Assembly (NCBI GenBank): GCA_031213475.1
Contig: JARUPZ010000004.1
Location: forward strand, 2,567,501 to 2,631,500
Reading direction: 5' to 3'
Source of the DNA: Nereocystis luetkeana
Taxonomy: Eukaryota > Sar > Phaeophyceae > Laminariales > Laminariaceae
DNA length: 64,000 nucleotides
Positions 45,985-58,200 of this stretch are shown piece by piece; position 1 is the stretch's first letter; the number at the start of each line of letters is the position of its first letter. The translations under genes were made by a program, and so were the position numbers. The notes beneath the pieces were generated by a model, which was not told the origin of the DNA, did not search any database, and saw nothing but the letters and a program-made list of their open reading frames with translations.

Positions 45985-46680
45985 AGCTGGTGCTACTCTA
46001 GGGACGTCCGGTTTGGGCCGCTCTCCTTGCTGTTGACTGGGAACTGATCTATCCTGACGGCTATAAATGTCATGCCCAAGGAGTGAAAAAAAAACTCACT
46101 CTGGCTTGGGGACATTGGTAATGGACTGACCTGGCTGGCCTTAAGGATGTTTCCCTGGGCCCGCTCTGCTTGTGTTTGTCTCCACTGAGATCGATCATGA
46201 ACTGGTCGTCGTGCTTTGCCCACGAGGCTGTCAAGTCATGCCATGGAGTTGAAAAATATGCTCGCTCTCTCTGCCTTCTGAGGGGACCATGGCCTGACAC
46301 CTTGCTGGCCTTGTGCCTGCTGCTATATACCTACCCTAGGAGCGTCTGTTTGGGCCGCTCTCCTTTGCCTTGGTAACTCTTGATATCGATCAGGGACTGA
46401 GGCTGACCTTGCTCTCTTCGTGAGACTGTCAAAAAATATGGAAGTGACAAACCTTGCTCTAACTGTCCACGAGGCTTGGTTTGTTGGTCGTGTTGCCACC
46501 TCGCTCTGGCTTGCCAGGTACCGGTGTATTTTTTCGAGCTGTCCAGTCACGGCGCGACCTTGTTCTTGTCGTTCGGTACTTGTCAGTCAATACTATTAAT
46601 AGGAATGGTCTCGGTCGATTCTTCAAATATCAAGTAAGGTATCGGCCCGCCAACGATAGCCAACGATAAGCAGCTATTAC
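45985..46680 (+). repeat. Degenerate ~336-bp tandem duplication after the SMPD4-like stop
   Basis: TTTGGGCCGCTCTCCTT recurs at 46013 and 46349 in similar surroundings (CTAGGGACGTC / CTAGGAGCGTC upstream). Phrases like GAGGCTGTCAAG and GACCTTGCT repeat through to about 47550. Confidence 0.5.
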
Positions 46681-46790
46681 GGGGGACCATAGTTTATAGG
46701 ATCTGTGGTATACAAAAAAAGCCTACCTGGTATATATTTAACCGTTTCTACTGACGACATTTGGTCCTATTCACTGTGGTCCCCCGTAAT
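46677..46790. mobile_element. MITE family M1 (reverse, TACCTGGTA insertion)
   Basis: TTACGGGGGACCATAGTTTA to GTGGTCCCCCGTAA, with TACCTGGTA at the mid TA. Confidence 0.9.
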
Positions 46791-47874
46791 AATAGTCTGA
46801 GCAAGCCTTCCATACCGTAGTCTGACGCCATCCTCGAAGAACGTTGAGCATAGCCTATTATATACCTGGTACCTGGTACTGGTAGCTTTTAGTGTAGCAC
46901 CCGCCGCTTAGCGCGACTTGTTAGTCCGATTTTCCACGATTTGTGCAGTTGTTCGGGCATCACTTTTTGCGCTTCACGAAACTATGTTTCCATCTCCGAC
47001 GAGTCTCCGGTGTAAAGCTTGAAGAACCGGTAGCCTTTCGTGTACCGCTCGACGCTGAGGACGACTTCTCAATCCAACTTTCCCAGCGGCCTTCCAAAGA
47101 GTGCGCCTTATGTTTTTTGTTACAGTCAGTAGGTTAGTTTCTGTTCTTCGGCCTATCCATGGTCTTTTTATGCTGTACGGCTGCTGTCGAAGCCTTGGGG
47201 TGGCCACTTTCTACCTTTCGAGATACACAATCGAATCACGACGCATCTTTTGCTGGCCTTGAAGAGGACCCGTCAAGTCATCGCGGAGGTGGCTTTGCTC
47301 TCTGCCCGTCCGTCCACGAGGGTTGTCAAGTCAAGTAGTGGCCCCGTTCTGGCTGTGAGGCCGCGTCTGTCACGGACGAAGCGGTTTCGGTAAATTGTCC
47401 AATTAAGTAAGATGTGTCATTTGTTAATGGAGTTTCTTTGTTTTCTTTATGCCTGAAGGTGTCGAGTGGCCGTGCTGACCTTAAGTACTTCGTATATGTC
47501 AAGACGTGGCTTTGCTGGCTTGAGTGTGCCTTGACGCATACTGGCACACTGCGGTGAGTGATGCCAGGAGTACACTAAAACGAAAATAGTAAACGACCTG
47601 AACTGCTTCCCGACGTCACAATCGAAAACAAGCCGGAATGGTGACATCTCTGGACGGACATTTGTTGTTCGAGATATGCTCAGTAATAGTAACACATACT
47701 TGGCTTTCGCCCGGTCTAGGTACAGTATTAGCACTTTTTCGTAAAAATATTTTCTGAATTACGGGGCTCCTCATCCTGAAATCGTCGGAATTGCCGTTCT
47801 TTATTGCAGTATGTTTTTTTTTTGTTTTCCATCGGGTTGCACTTTCAATTTTCATCGGGTTACACTTTCATTTT

Positions 47875-47976
47875 TCGGGGGACCATAGTAAATAGGACCC
47901 ATGGTACACACAAAAACCTCTGTATTTCCCTATTTTTACTGACAGTATTTGGTCCTATTTACTATGATCCCCCGGG
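47875..47976. mobile_element. MITE family M1 (reverse)
   Basis: TCGGGGGACCATAGTAAATA to CTATGATCCCCCGG. A TCTG tetranucleotide run follows. Confidence 0.88.
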
Positions 47977-48457
47977 TTCAGAAATAGTCTGTCTGTCTGT
48001 CTGTCTGTCTGTCCGCATGAGGATCACTCTATGATCACCTACGTACGGACATTTTTTTTTTTAACGTATGCGCCCGTGCCGCAGCATCAGGTCGAAACCC
48101 TCGCGGAGGCGATCGTCACGGTCCAAACCACACCCTCATCGGATGCCCTGCGTTTGGGGTTATCAGAGTTGACTTCTAGCATCCCAATCGGGGTGACGGG
48201 ACGTGAGCTCGCCCGAGGCCAGTAGTCGTAAAGGAGTACTAATAATAGTATACCAAGTAGCAGTATTGACCCCCCCGCGAGCGAGGAATCCCAGAAAAAA
48301 ATGGCCCACCTCTATGTGCCTTAAGCACGTGTCCCGATGGCCTACATCGTCGGTGGGTATACAAAAAAAATAATCTAAACAGCAAAGGCATTCCGACGAG
48401 TATTGGTCATAAGGGTTACGTCGATCAGAAAAAACGCTTTAGCGAAAAAGTGCTGTA

Positions 48458-49095
48458 AGGGTCGATCTTAACGATACGTTTGCATTTCTCGTTGAATTTC
48501 GGCATTTCCCCAAATTCAGCGAGGGTTGAATCTTATCGAGTAAGTGCCTCAGTTGGCTCGGGAAGTAATCGTCCACCCGGCACAGAACCGTCCCTACAGC
48601 AGGTGCGCTCGCGGAACCCATGCGTGCGGTGGCCCCACGGTCATCGGCCTGACTCGTAGGCAGGTGTCGGTGCCTTGGGGGAGTGAAATCCATCACCAAC
48701 TCGTCACGCAACAACGCCCAACGCTTGCCCAAAGCGACAATTTCTCAGCTATCGCCGTCACCGAGCTCAGTCGGTCGGCCACCTCGGTGCGGTCACTTTG
48801 TGAACTCGGCCACGAGAGCCCAGAAAGCTACCTGGTATTGCGCCTTCTTCGTTCGGCCACGACTTGCGAATGGCCTCAGGAACGACCCCTGTCAGCTCTG
48901 TGCGCTCGCAAGTGGTGGCACAGCTCGAGCGGTGGGGTTGCCCGATCCTGTACGGCCTTGTACCTAAATTTCCAGATCAACCCTAAAAACTTCGAGGCGA
49001 CTTTTTGGGGGGGTGAAGTTTTTCGGCTTTTTCCGAAAATATTTCGGGAAAATACCGAAAAAAACTGAAAAACACTCGTCGTTAAGATCGACCCT
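48458..49095. mobile_element. 638-bp TIR element
   Basis: AGGGTCGATCTTAACGA (48458-48474) and its exact complement TCGTTAAGATCGACCCT (49079-49095) form 17-bp terminal inverted repeats. Next to each are A/T-rich stretches related to ATTTCGGCATTTTCCC. The interior codes for nothing I recognise, although a 97-aa minus frame (48732-48439) is open. Target duplication is unclear (possibly TA or A). Confidence 0.7.
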
Positions 49096-49383
49096 AATAC
49101 CCCTGTGTATAGTTCCTTAAGGTCGAAGGACCCCGGCCAATCTTGTTGCCGCGTGCAAGGACACGTAGCGGAGCTCTTTTAGGCCGAAATAATTGTGACT
49201 GACTTGTCACTGTAGTATAAACTAGCTAATGAGGCATGTGCTTTACGACGCATGCTTTGTCCCACTTACTTGAGTTTCCTCCATGGTTTTTGTCAGTGCC
49301 TACACTCGGCCATGGGATGGCCCATCGGGTTCAGTCTACGTACGTAATTTTCAAACATAGGTTTTTGGTGACGTACCACTGCT

Positions 49384-49495
49384 ATTACGGGGGGCCATAG
49401 TTAACAGGACCAAATATTGTTGGTAAAAATGGTTAAACATACCTGGTATAGGTTTTTATGTATACCATAGGTCCTGTTAACTATGGTCCCCCGTA
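49384..49495. mobile_element. MITE family M1 (TACCTGGTA insertion)
   Basis: TTACGGGGGGCCATAGTTAA to CTATGGTCCCCCGTA, with TACCTGGTA inserted two bases left of the usual site. Confidence 0.9.
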
Positions 49496-51114
49496 CTAGT
49501 ACGGTGCTCAAGCCAGGAGCCTCAGAAAAAAATAGGCTCTGACTCTGTGCCTTGCCCTTCGAGGCTTGTCAGACCATGCTAGCGTAGTGACCTTGCTATC
49601 GCGACGTAGAGCTGGCTGGCTGTCATGGGACGACTGGCCATGCTAGAAATAATCAGCACCAAATGCACACACCAGCAAATCAAAATAAAAAACAGAGGTT
49701 CACGTTAAACCAACTATTCAAAGGAAAATCCGGCTAAAAAAAATATCCAGAGAAAACTTGTGGCGCGACTGGCTGGCTCCGCCACGCGCCGCTGTATACT
49801 CGAACGCGAAAACGGGCGGCTTCAAATCTGACCGTTTTCGGGAAAAAATCATCACTGATTTTTCATCCCCATAGCCAACATCCTTCTGGAAACCTTCCAC
49901 GCCCCCGGCAGATCATCTGCAGATCATTTTCACCGATCATGATCTAGAACTTTCAGGGCAGATAGATAATGCATTCCTGATCTGTCTGATCTAGCTCATG
50001 CTGCCGCGTGAGAACCGCACAATCTTTATGATCTACTCGCAGCACGTATTTCCAGGAAATCGTCTGTCCCATACAGATCCCCTGCAAATCACTTCAAAAC
50101 GGCGGGTTACGATATAGATGATCTACAGACATATCTTGATATGTACCTCCGTATTTTACGTGTGAAACCTTTACCCGGCGCGGAGAGCAAACTGCTGCTT
50201 ATGGTGTACTACAGTACTATTAATACTGTATATGCATGAAACCTTCTGTAAGGTGATCCCACCTTTGTTGCGATCGATGCGCTGTATCATATAGATAGCC
50301 AATTTGCAGAAGATGTCGCTGCTCGTACCGACCCTGGCACAAACGAATGTCTACAAGCCACCTATACCCCCGGCGAGGCTGGGTCGCGTAGCTGAAGGCG
50401 CAGGGTTCCGTTGGTTGCGAAAGTTGGCCAAGACTGCTTGTATATGTGCCCGCTATCGATTCGCGCGGTATACACGTCAGCGTCGGGAGCGGTTTCGGAC
50501 CGGATTTTGCGAGGATGTCCTTGTGACTGCGGACGGACAGACAGACAGACAGACATACAGATTTGTCATTACCAAAATAGAGACTCTGTTTTACTAACTC
50601 AGAATAACGCACGGCCTTCAGATTTTGTTTTCGCAGAGTAGTCCTGCATTAGTGGTTATCGGTAGCAACCCCTTTTCTCATTTCATTCCACGCAGTTGCG
50701 GACTTCCATGTATGCGCCCTGACTGCTATCATCAATCGCAAGCATGCTTCAAACAGAACACCGCTGCTGCGACGAGAAGATGCTTCCAAACAGTGTCGTG
50801 TACTGCAGCTTATGGCATGGACGTATGTGCTCTACCTGCCACCACAAACTACAGCCACCACGGAAACGCACTGCACTGCTTGCCGTCGTCCTCCACCAGT
50901 TCGCAATACCGCACAACCTGGTACTGCTGGGCCAGGTGCGCCACAATAATAATAATACTACATGATACGACGTTCAGACGTCACCTTACTGACGGTGCTG
51001 TACTACGACTGTAGTAGCTATAGTGTACACGACTGCTATAACCAGGGCGTGCGGTCATCGCAGCACTCGACTGGTTGCAGTACGACGCTCTTACCACGTC
51101 CCGACATCACGGTA

Positions 51115-51242
51115 CCGCACTATAACGGTACCGTGCTATACCGACAACGCACTATAACGGCACCGCACTATAACGGCACCGCACTATAACGGCACCGCAC
51201 TATAACGGCACCGCACTATAACGGCACCGCACTATAACGGGA
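51115..51242 (+). repeat. Tandem repeat, 18-bp ACTATAACGGCACCGC-type units
   Basis: About six to seven units; the first two are diverged (GGTACCGTGCTATACC). Confidence 0.88.
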
Positions 51243-51987
51243 GCCATAGCAATCAAAACCCACGAGGGACCAAAATGTCAAGCATCTCCCAATGTTTACA
51301 CAGCATTCTTGGTTCTCATTAGTATCTCACCACTATCACCACTATGCTCACCCGTCGAAATGTTGTACTTCAGTATGGCGTACTGCATAGAACCACTGCT
51401 ACGAATAATATGCACCACTGCTGATAGTAGGGGACGGACAGACACGTGCAGGACACAAAGTAGCGTTTCATGACGGGCATACATTGAAGGACACACACGC
51501 GAGACTCAACATCACCCCTCCCTGACAACACATAAAACCCCTACCGGGTGAAACGTAACAACAGCGCCGACTCTCTGCCCCATTACCCCGCCCCATGCCT
51601 CCTCATTGATCAACCCTGCGGCCCCACGAGAACTTCTTCAGAACTTTATCAGAACTTTCTAAGAGGCTAAGCGCTCGTGCCCCTTCGAAGGGAGTGAAGC
51701 GTAACGGTAGAGTCTCGACTGGTTGCCTCCCTCCCGCTCCTCTCTCTTCGTCGAAGAGCGAGCCTCTCATCCCTGAAGCCACGATAATATTTCCCCAGAA
51801 ACTTCCTCAGACAAAAATCCCAGAAATATCTCAGAAAGCTCTCAGAAATTGTCAGAACTTCTCAACAAAGTTCTCAGAAACATCATCTACTGTTCTTACA
51901 ACGTTTTACTCCAGAGGTTTTCCTGGAAATCTCGAACAAATTTCACAAGAAATTTAACGGAGAATTCGTGTTTAGAAAAAAAAAATC

Positions 51988-52200
51988 TCAGAGGTCGAGG
52001 TGCTCGTGCCACTCGTGGAACATGTCCATCCCCTTAGAGTCGTCCATCCCCTCCCACACCAGCAGCTTCTTCCCCTGCAAGCGGCGGTTAATCCTGTAAA
52101 ACACCGCGCCGAAGACTATCAGCATGCCCAGCAGACCGAGCTCCGTGATGGGGTGGTCGTAGATCAGGCAGGACACGAGGATACTCAGGGCTATCCTGGT
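51988..52200 (-). CDS. SLC35B2: PAPS transporter last exon
   Basis: Encodes [18 protein letters not shown] and the last helix ([17 protein letters not shown]), then a soluble tail and stop. It matches RQAFAILLSCLLYGHTVT of SLC35B2. The acceptor TCCTCCAG is preceded on the minus strand by a long pyrimidine tract containing a C run. Confidence 0.88.
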   Translation of the reverse strand, partial: TRIALSILVSCLIYDHPITELGLLGMLIVFGAVFYRINRRLQGKKLLVWEGMDDSKGMDMFHEWHEHLDL

Positions 52201-55200
52201 CTGGAGGACGGAGAGAGGAGAAGAGGAGGAGGAATCGAAGGGGGGGGGGGGGGGGGAGAAAGCAATCGCGCGATGTGGTGGGAGGTTGAAAATAAAGTGT
52301 GATCTGAGGGCAGGGGGTGTATGTACTCAAAGTTCTTGCATGGTCGTAGTCGTATCAAGAATGTGACCATACACCCACGCGTGCCTACAAGCGGCCGGGG
52401 TGAGGGCGGGGGGGGAGAGATTGGTAGGGGGGGTGTACTCATTACCATGCATTTATTGATGCATTTATTTTTGTCCAGGGTAATACGATTTGTTTCGGGT
52501 ACTGTTATAGTGCAGTGCTACAGCAGCATGTGTGTATGACTTTCTCGCTTTTATTTCCCCCTGCTTCGAGGCAATATGGTGTGTCGTCTAAGTCGGGAAA
52601 AAAATCCATCAAACTACCGGTATCGGGTCGGCAGGGGCTCATCATGTATGATAGAAAATATGTGCCAAAATTTCAGGGTCTACATATCTCCCAAAAACAG
52701 CGTGGGCATTGAACTCTTAACGAATTTGGGGCGGGATGCTTGAACCAGCCTGTACCGGCATAACTCTGGCCGGAAGCATAAGGAACGATTGCTATTATTA
52801 TTGATGTACGAACGGTCCTTATATTTGCGGCCAAATTGCTACTATATACCAGCATAGTGTGGAAGCCAGGGTCGGAGATACCCATCGTAGATCTTGTAAC
52901 ACGCAAAAGTGGAAGGACACGCCACCGGTCAAGCAACATCAGATCTCGGGTCACGAGCGGTCTCACGTCTTAGACAGAGTTGACCCGTCCTCGGGAGATA
53001 GCTACCGGGAGATTATTCCGCCGCAGGACTCTGGGGGGACAAAACCTCCTCCCCATCGAGTCAGACTACTGTAGGTCTAGCATCTTGCTTTGTTGTTTCT
53101 ACGGTGTGTCCCACTCCATGTTGTACTGCTAAAACACTCGGGTCATGCCGCGCGTCCTATTTGATACGTATCTTGCTCGTACAGTATTCGACTGGTTGTC
53201 TGCATGTACGTGTCTTGCACAGGTGTTCGCCAGAGGGGTGGCGCTCGTTTTTCGGCCACTTTTATCCCTCCTCTTATCACAGGGTCTACCGACGCTGCCT
53301 ACGGTCACGCTAGCTGCTTGCGCTACCGTTTGGCCAAGGCGCACGAGGATAAGGGTTGGGTAGTGAGGGGGCCCGCGCAGATTTCCTCAAAGCGGTTCGG
53401 GGAGTAGGTTAGCTAGGGCCACCGAGCTCGCGGTGCGAACGATAGCGCAAGCAGCTAGCGTAACCGTATATATATATAATATATACCAGGTATACATAAT
53501 ATATATATACATATATATAATATATACCAGGTATATATATATATATTATATATATAGTATATATCAGCTATATATGTACCAACATCGATTTCACCCATCG
53601 AAGGAAGGAAGCCTAGGCACGAACCACTAAGGACAGATGACGGACTACGCGACGCGAAAGAGGAAGGAAAAAACACCATGGACGACTGAAGATGAAACAG
53701 GATACGAAGGACGACATACGAAACACCAAAGACGAGACACAAAATAACCCGAAATAACACGAGGCACGAAAGAACATGGAAGAGGGGGACGCAAGAAACA
53801 CGAAGCACAAAACACATCACAACCTGAAGAGGACGACGCAAGGAACACCGAACACGAAACACGAAAACGCCAACGACACAACCTGAAGAGGACGACGCAA
53901 GGAAAACCGAACACGAAACACGAAAACGCCAACGACACAAAACAAAAACCACGAAGAGCGCATGGCAGACGACGAAAAGCAAGAAATAACACTAAGACAC
54001 GGCTCGACGAAACACACGAAAACAAAACACGTACATCACGAAACACGAACGATGGGCGACTGACAAACCGCGAAACTCGAAAGAGGTGGGTGGGCTACCG
54101 CGACACGAGGGTCACAGCTCATTTTGGCCGAAACACACGTAGGATGTTCACGGGTTGGGCCAAATCTCTCGCGGGTCAGACCCGGTCGGGTCGGGCCGGG
54201 CAACGGTGACCGGACCAGATCCGTGAGAATTTGAAAACCTCCTGACCCACACCCCGACCCCGCCCGCGATATTTCGAGCACTTCTTGACCCGACCGGTGG
54301 GATGGGGTCAAGACCCGTGAAGACGCCAGATAATATTTTGCGACTGATGCGGGCTCTTGGCCGAGAAAACTACCGGTACCCAATAAGAAAAAAAACTATA
54401 TACCTGCTATATCTCTCTCTATATATATATAATATAATATATATATACCAGGTATCTATATCCATCTATCTATCTATATATAGGTCACTGTGAATACAGT
54501 TATTGGTACTCGTACGTTTTTTTTTACAATAGTATGCGTAAAATAACTCTACCTCGAAGCATAAGGTCAATGGGTTGTTCATGAGGATGTGCATCAAGCC
54601 GACAGTCCATTTTTGTTTCTTCTTGAAATCATTTTTTGGGTGGGGATACAGGGCTCCCCATCCCGAGTGAGCCTTCCTGAGCCTCGGATAAAAAATAGGC
54701 GCAACCCTACCTTACTGTAGTAGCAGGTAACCCTTTTAGGACTGCGGTCTCGTTTTGGGGACAACTTACTTCGAATTTGACTGGCTGTCCCAAAACGGGA
54801 CTGGAGTTCTAAAAGGGTTAACTCCTACGAAACAGGGATGGCAGTTACTTATGACCGGTAACCTTGCGTTATTACATGCCACCGGGTAACTTTGCGGTAA
54901 TAGTCAACTGGTGACTTGCGGTAGGCAGCATGGTTTTCTGTTTTTCGCATGTTACCGGTAGCTCCTCGAGTGAGCCTGCGCCTCAGGAAGAAAAACGTGC
55001 AACCGTATCTTAGTAGCACGCGTCAACCCCTACAAAGCGGGGATGGCAGTTCCCTATTACCGGTAACTTTGCGGTAACACATGTCAGCGGTAGGTAACAC
55101 ATGTCAGCGGTAGGCAACACAAGTCAGCGTTAGGTAACACATGTCAGCGGTAGGCAACACATGTCAGCCGGTAACTTGCGGTCGGAGGTAACACGGTTTT

Positions 55201-58200
55201 CTGTTTTTGGCATGTCACCGGTAGGTATCACAACCTGTTCAACCACAGGTAACTGCCGCTGACATGGGTTACCGCAAAGTTACCTGTAATAGGTACCTGG
55301 TACCAGGGAACTGCCGTCCCTGCTTCAAAACCCCCAGATAGACACCAAAACAACAATGGTAAACTCGGCGTTAGGTATCAGCCATTGCAGGTAGAGGGTC
55401 ATTCGTGCGCCCATGTCCTACGACTCCTCACCATTGGAAATCGGGACGCGCCACTTCGTATTATCCTCCCGATCACGTACTGCTGTAGTGGTCGTTCATG
55501 TCATCGACAATTTGTATCCCCGACTTTTCCCGTCTTTGGTCGTGAGAGGGTCATCATATAATCAGCACCGCACTTTACACAACCATACACCCAGGATCTA
55601 AGTATCATTTCCAAGTACTTTGTCTCCCAAACGGAGGCGCAGTCCTCGAGGAATAAAAAAATGATATTATTTAATAACGCACGCACACAGACGACGCAAA
55701 AACTGAAAAAACAAACGCAGAAGAAAAAAAAAACAACGACAGGTGTGGCCGCAACCTCCCCCCCCCGTTCGCACAAAATGGGCGACAAAAAATCCTTGTG
55801 GAGACATGGAACAAACGTAGCGCACCACCATTTTTGGGGCCATCGTGAATAGGACCAAATGTTGTTATTAAATAGTAAAAGGAGCGAAATACGTAAGTTT
55901 TTTTTCTGTGCCGTAGGTTCTATTTAATACGGTCCCCCGTAAATAGGCGTGCGTACCGATGGAGAGGCTGTCGACACCTTGTGGGAGTGTTGCCATTGTT
56001 CGATGTCTCCACAACGATATTTTTACGCCCAAATGGTGCATGGGGGGGGGGGGGGGAGGGGGGGGCGTACTCGATAGCAGATATGAACTCGATCTCATGC
56101 ATAGCCGTAGTCGTATGACCATAGACCCCTCGCATACCTACAATGCCGGGACGGAGAGCGTCGGGGTTTCACCGACCAGGCAGGCATTGCTTGCACCAAG
56201 CGCGCGTGCGCGCGCCGGGGGGGGGGGGGCTCCCTGCTGGACAACACCTGCTAACCCTTTTATGAGCCGTAGTCCCGTTATGGGGACAAACAGTGAACAA
56301 AAAATACAACAACTGATCAGTCCTCAAAACGGCGCGGCAGCCCTAGAGGGGTTGAAGGTAAAAAGAACTGACCGTCATGATGATCGCGAACACTACGGCG
56401 CCGAAGGACCGGATGGTGTGGAAAATCAAGAGCTGGCCGATCGTCGAGCACACCCCGAAGGCCACAAAGTGGAGGTGAATCTCGGGGTGGTCGGACACGA
56501 AGCCGAAGAACGGCATGAGCTCGTCTTGGTGCACCAGAGTCACGAACGAGAAGATGGTGCTGAACGCCGTCATCACGAACATCATCTGAATCGGGCTCAG
56601 GTCCTGTGACGAGGAGAGGGGGGGTGGGGGGGGGGGGGAGGAGTGGGGGGTGGAGGACGGAGGGGGGTGCACTCATTATCACGCATGGCCGTAGTCGTAT
56701 CACTCTAGACCCTCGCATCCCTAAAATGCCGGGACGGAGAGCGTCGGGGTTTCACCGACCAGGCAGGCATTGCTTGCACCAAGCGCGAAGCGCCGTGAGG
56801 TGTCCGGCGTCTCGCATGAAACATGACCTGCATCCTACTAAGAGCACCTTTGTGAGGCGGGCTTGCATATGGATGGCAGTAGCGACTACTCGGCCTCGCG
56901 TTTCCCTTTCCCCCCCTTTCCTCCTCCTCCTCCTCCCCCCGAACGGGATGCTTGTTGAACACCCGGCTCTTACCTCTGCGAAGTGCAGAAGTTGAACATC
57001 AGGTGGAGCGCTAGCACCACCAAACGGTTCAAAGCTAGCTCATCTAAAAAAAAACATGGGTTCGATCCTATCGGGGTGAAAGTAGGCGTTCGATCGTTCC
57101 TCCTTGCGGCTCCCTTCCTCCCTTTTCTCCCCCTCCTCCTCCTCCTCCTCCACCTTCTCCTCCCCTGCTCGGTGAACATCCGAGTCTTCCACTAAGGCGT
57201 TCTACGATACAGGTTCACCCTAACTATTCTGAGGTTCCTCACTAGAGGGGCTACACACCACTCCCGTAAACTGACTTCAGCCAAAATCAAATAGCATCCC
57301 GATGAATCATCCCCATGGCCCAAGTATACAAGAAAAAAAAAAACATTTTTCGAAACAAGATTGGCATTCCGACATACGGGTTAACCCCTTTAGAACCGCA
57401 GTCCCGTTTTGGGGACAAACTACTTGAAACTTGAGTGGTTTGTCCCCAAAACGGGACTGCGGTTTTAAAAAAAGGGTTAAGGAGCCCGGTCGTTTAGCAA
57501 ACAAAATCAGCGGAAATGTGCGACCTCTATCGTAGAACGCGTCCATTGAGAAATGAAGCAGCCGAACGCCAGGTACAGCCCGGTCGTTTAGCAAACAAAA
57601 TCAGCGGAAATGTGCTACCTCTATGGCAGAACGCGTCCATTGCGAAAAGAAGCAGCCGAACGCCAGGTACAGCCCGGTCGTTTAGCAAACAAAATCAGCG
57701 GAAATGTGCCACCTCTATGGTAGAACGCGTCCATTGAGAAATGAAGAAGCCGAACGCCAGGTACAGGTACAGCAGCTAGCAGCATCAAAAGGTCAAAAGC
57801 TACGTAAGAGTATCCCTCAATACATGGGTTACGTCAAGCATTCGATGTTTTCCCCCCTTGCGTTGCCCTTCCTGTGCCTCTCCCCCTCCTCCGCCCCTTT
57901 CCTTACCCTGTGCTTGGTGAACATCCGACTCTGCCACTGCGAAGTGAAGGAGTCGAACACCAGGTAGAGCGCCAGCAGCATCATGCCGCACGCCACACCA
58001 CCCTGGCCCTCGAGCTGGCCGAACATGTCCGTCCCGAAATTTACTCCCTCCGACGAGTTCTGATTTAAGCACACAAACACACACAGAAAGAAAACACGCA
58101 GACAGTATGACGACATACCTCGTGTCTACGGTAAGAGATAGGAAACACGCACGGCTTTGGCGCTGAAAACACGGATTGAAACATCCAACAACAAAAAATG

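Larger units (their letters stand above)
45969..51987. other. Convergent intergenic region without a recognised gene
   Basis: Lies between the stops of the two genes. It holds degenerate tandem repeats, three M1 MITEs, a 638-bp TIR element and short satellites. The longest reading frames (such as 50220-50612 minus) match nothing I recognise and run through TGTC repeats. The 3' UTRs of both genes should lie at its edges. Confidence 0.6.

Noticed and set aside
50220..50612. Minus-strand 130-aa frame as a gene
   Set aside because: It matches no family I recognise, runs through a TGTC microsatellite, and lacks splice or context support.
52673..53075. Opposed frames of 97 and 71 aa in the last PAPS transporter intron
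   Set aside because: They overlap on both strands, include an M3 MITE, and show no recognisable motif.
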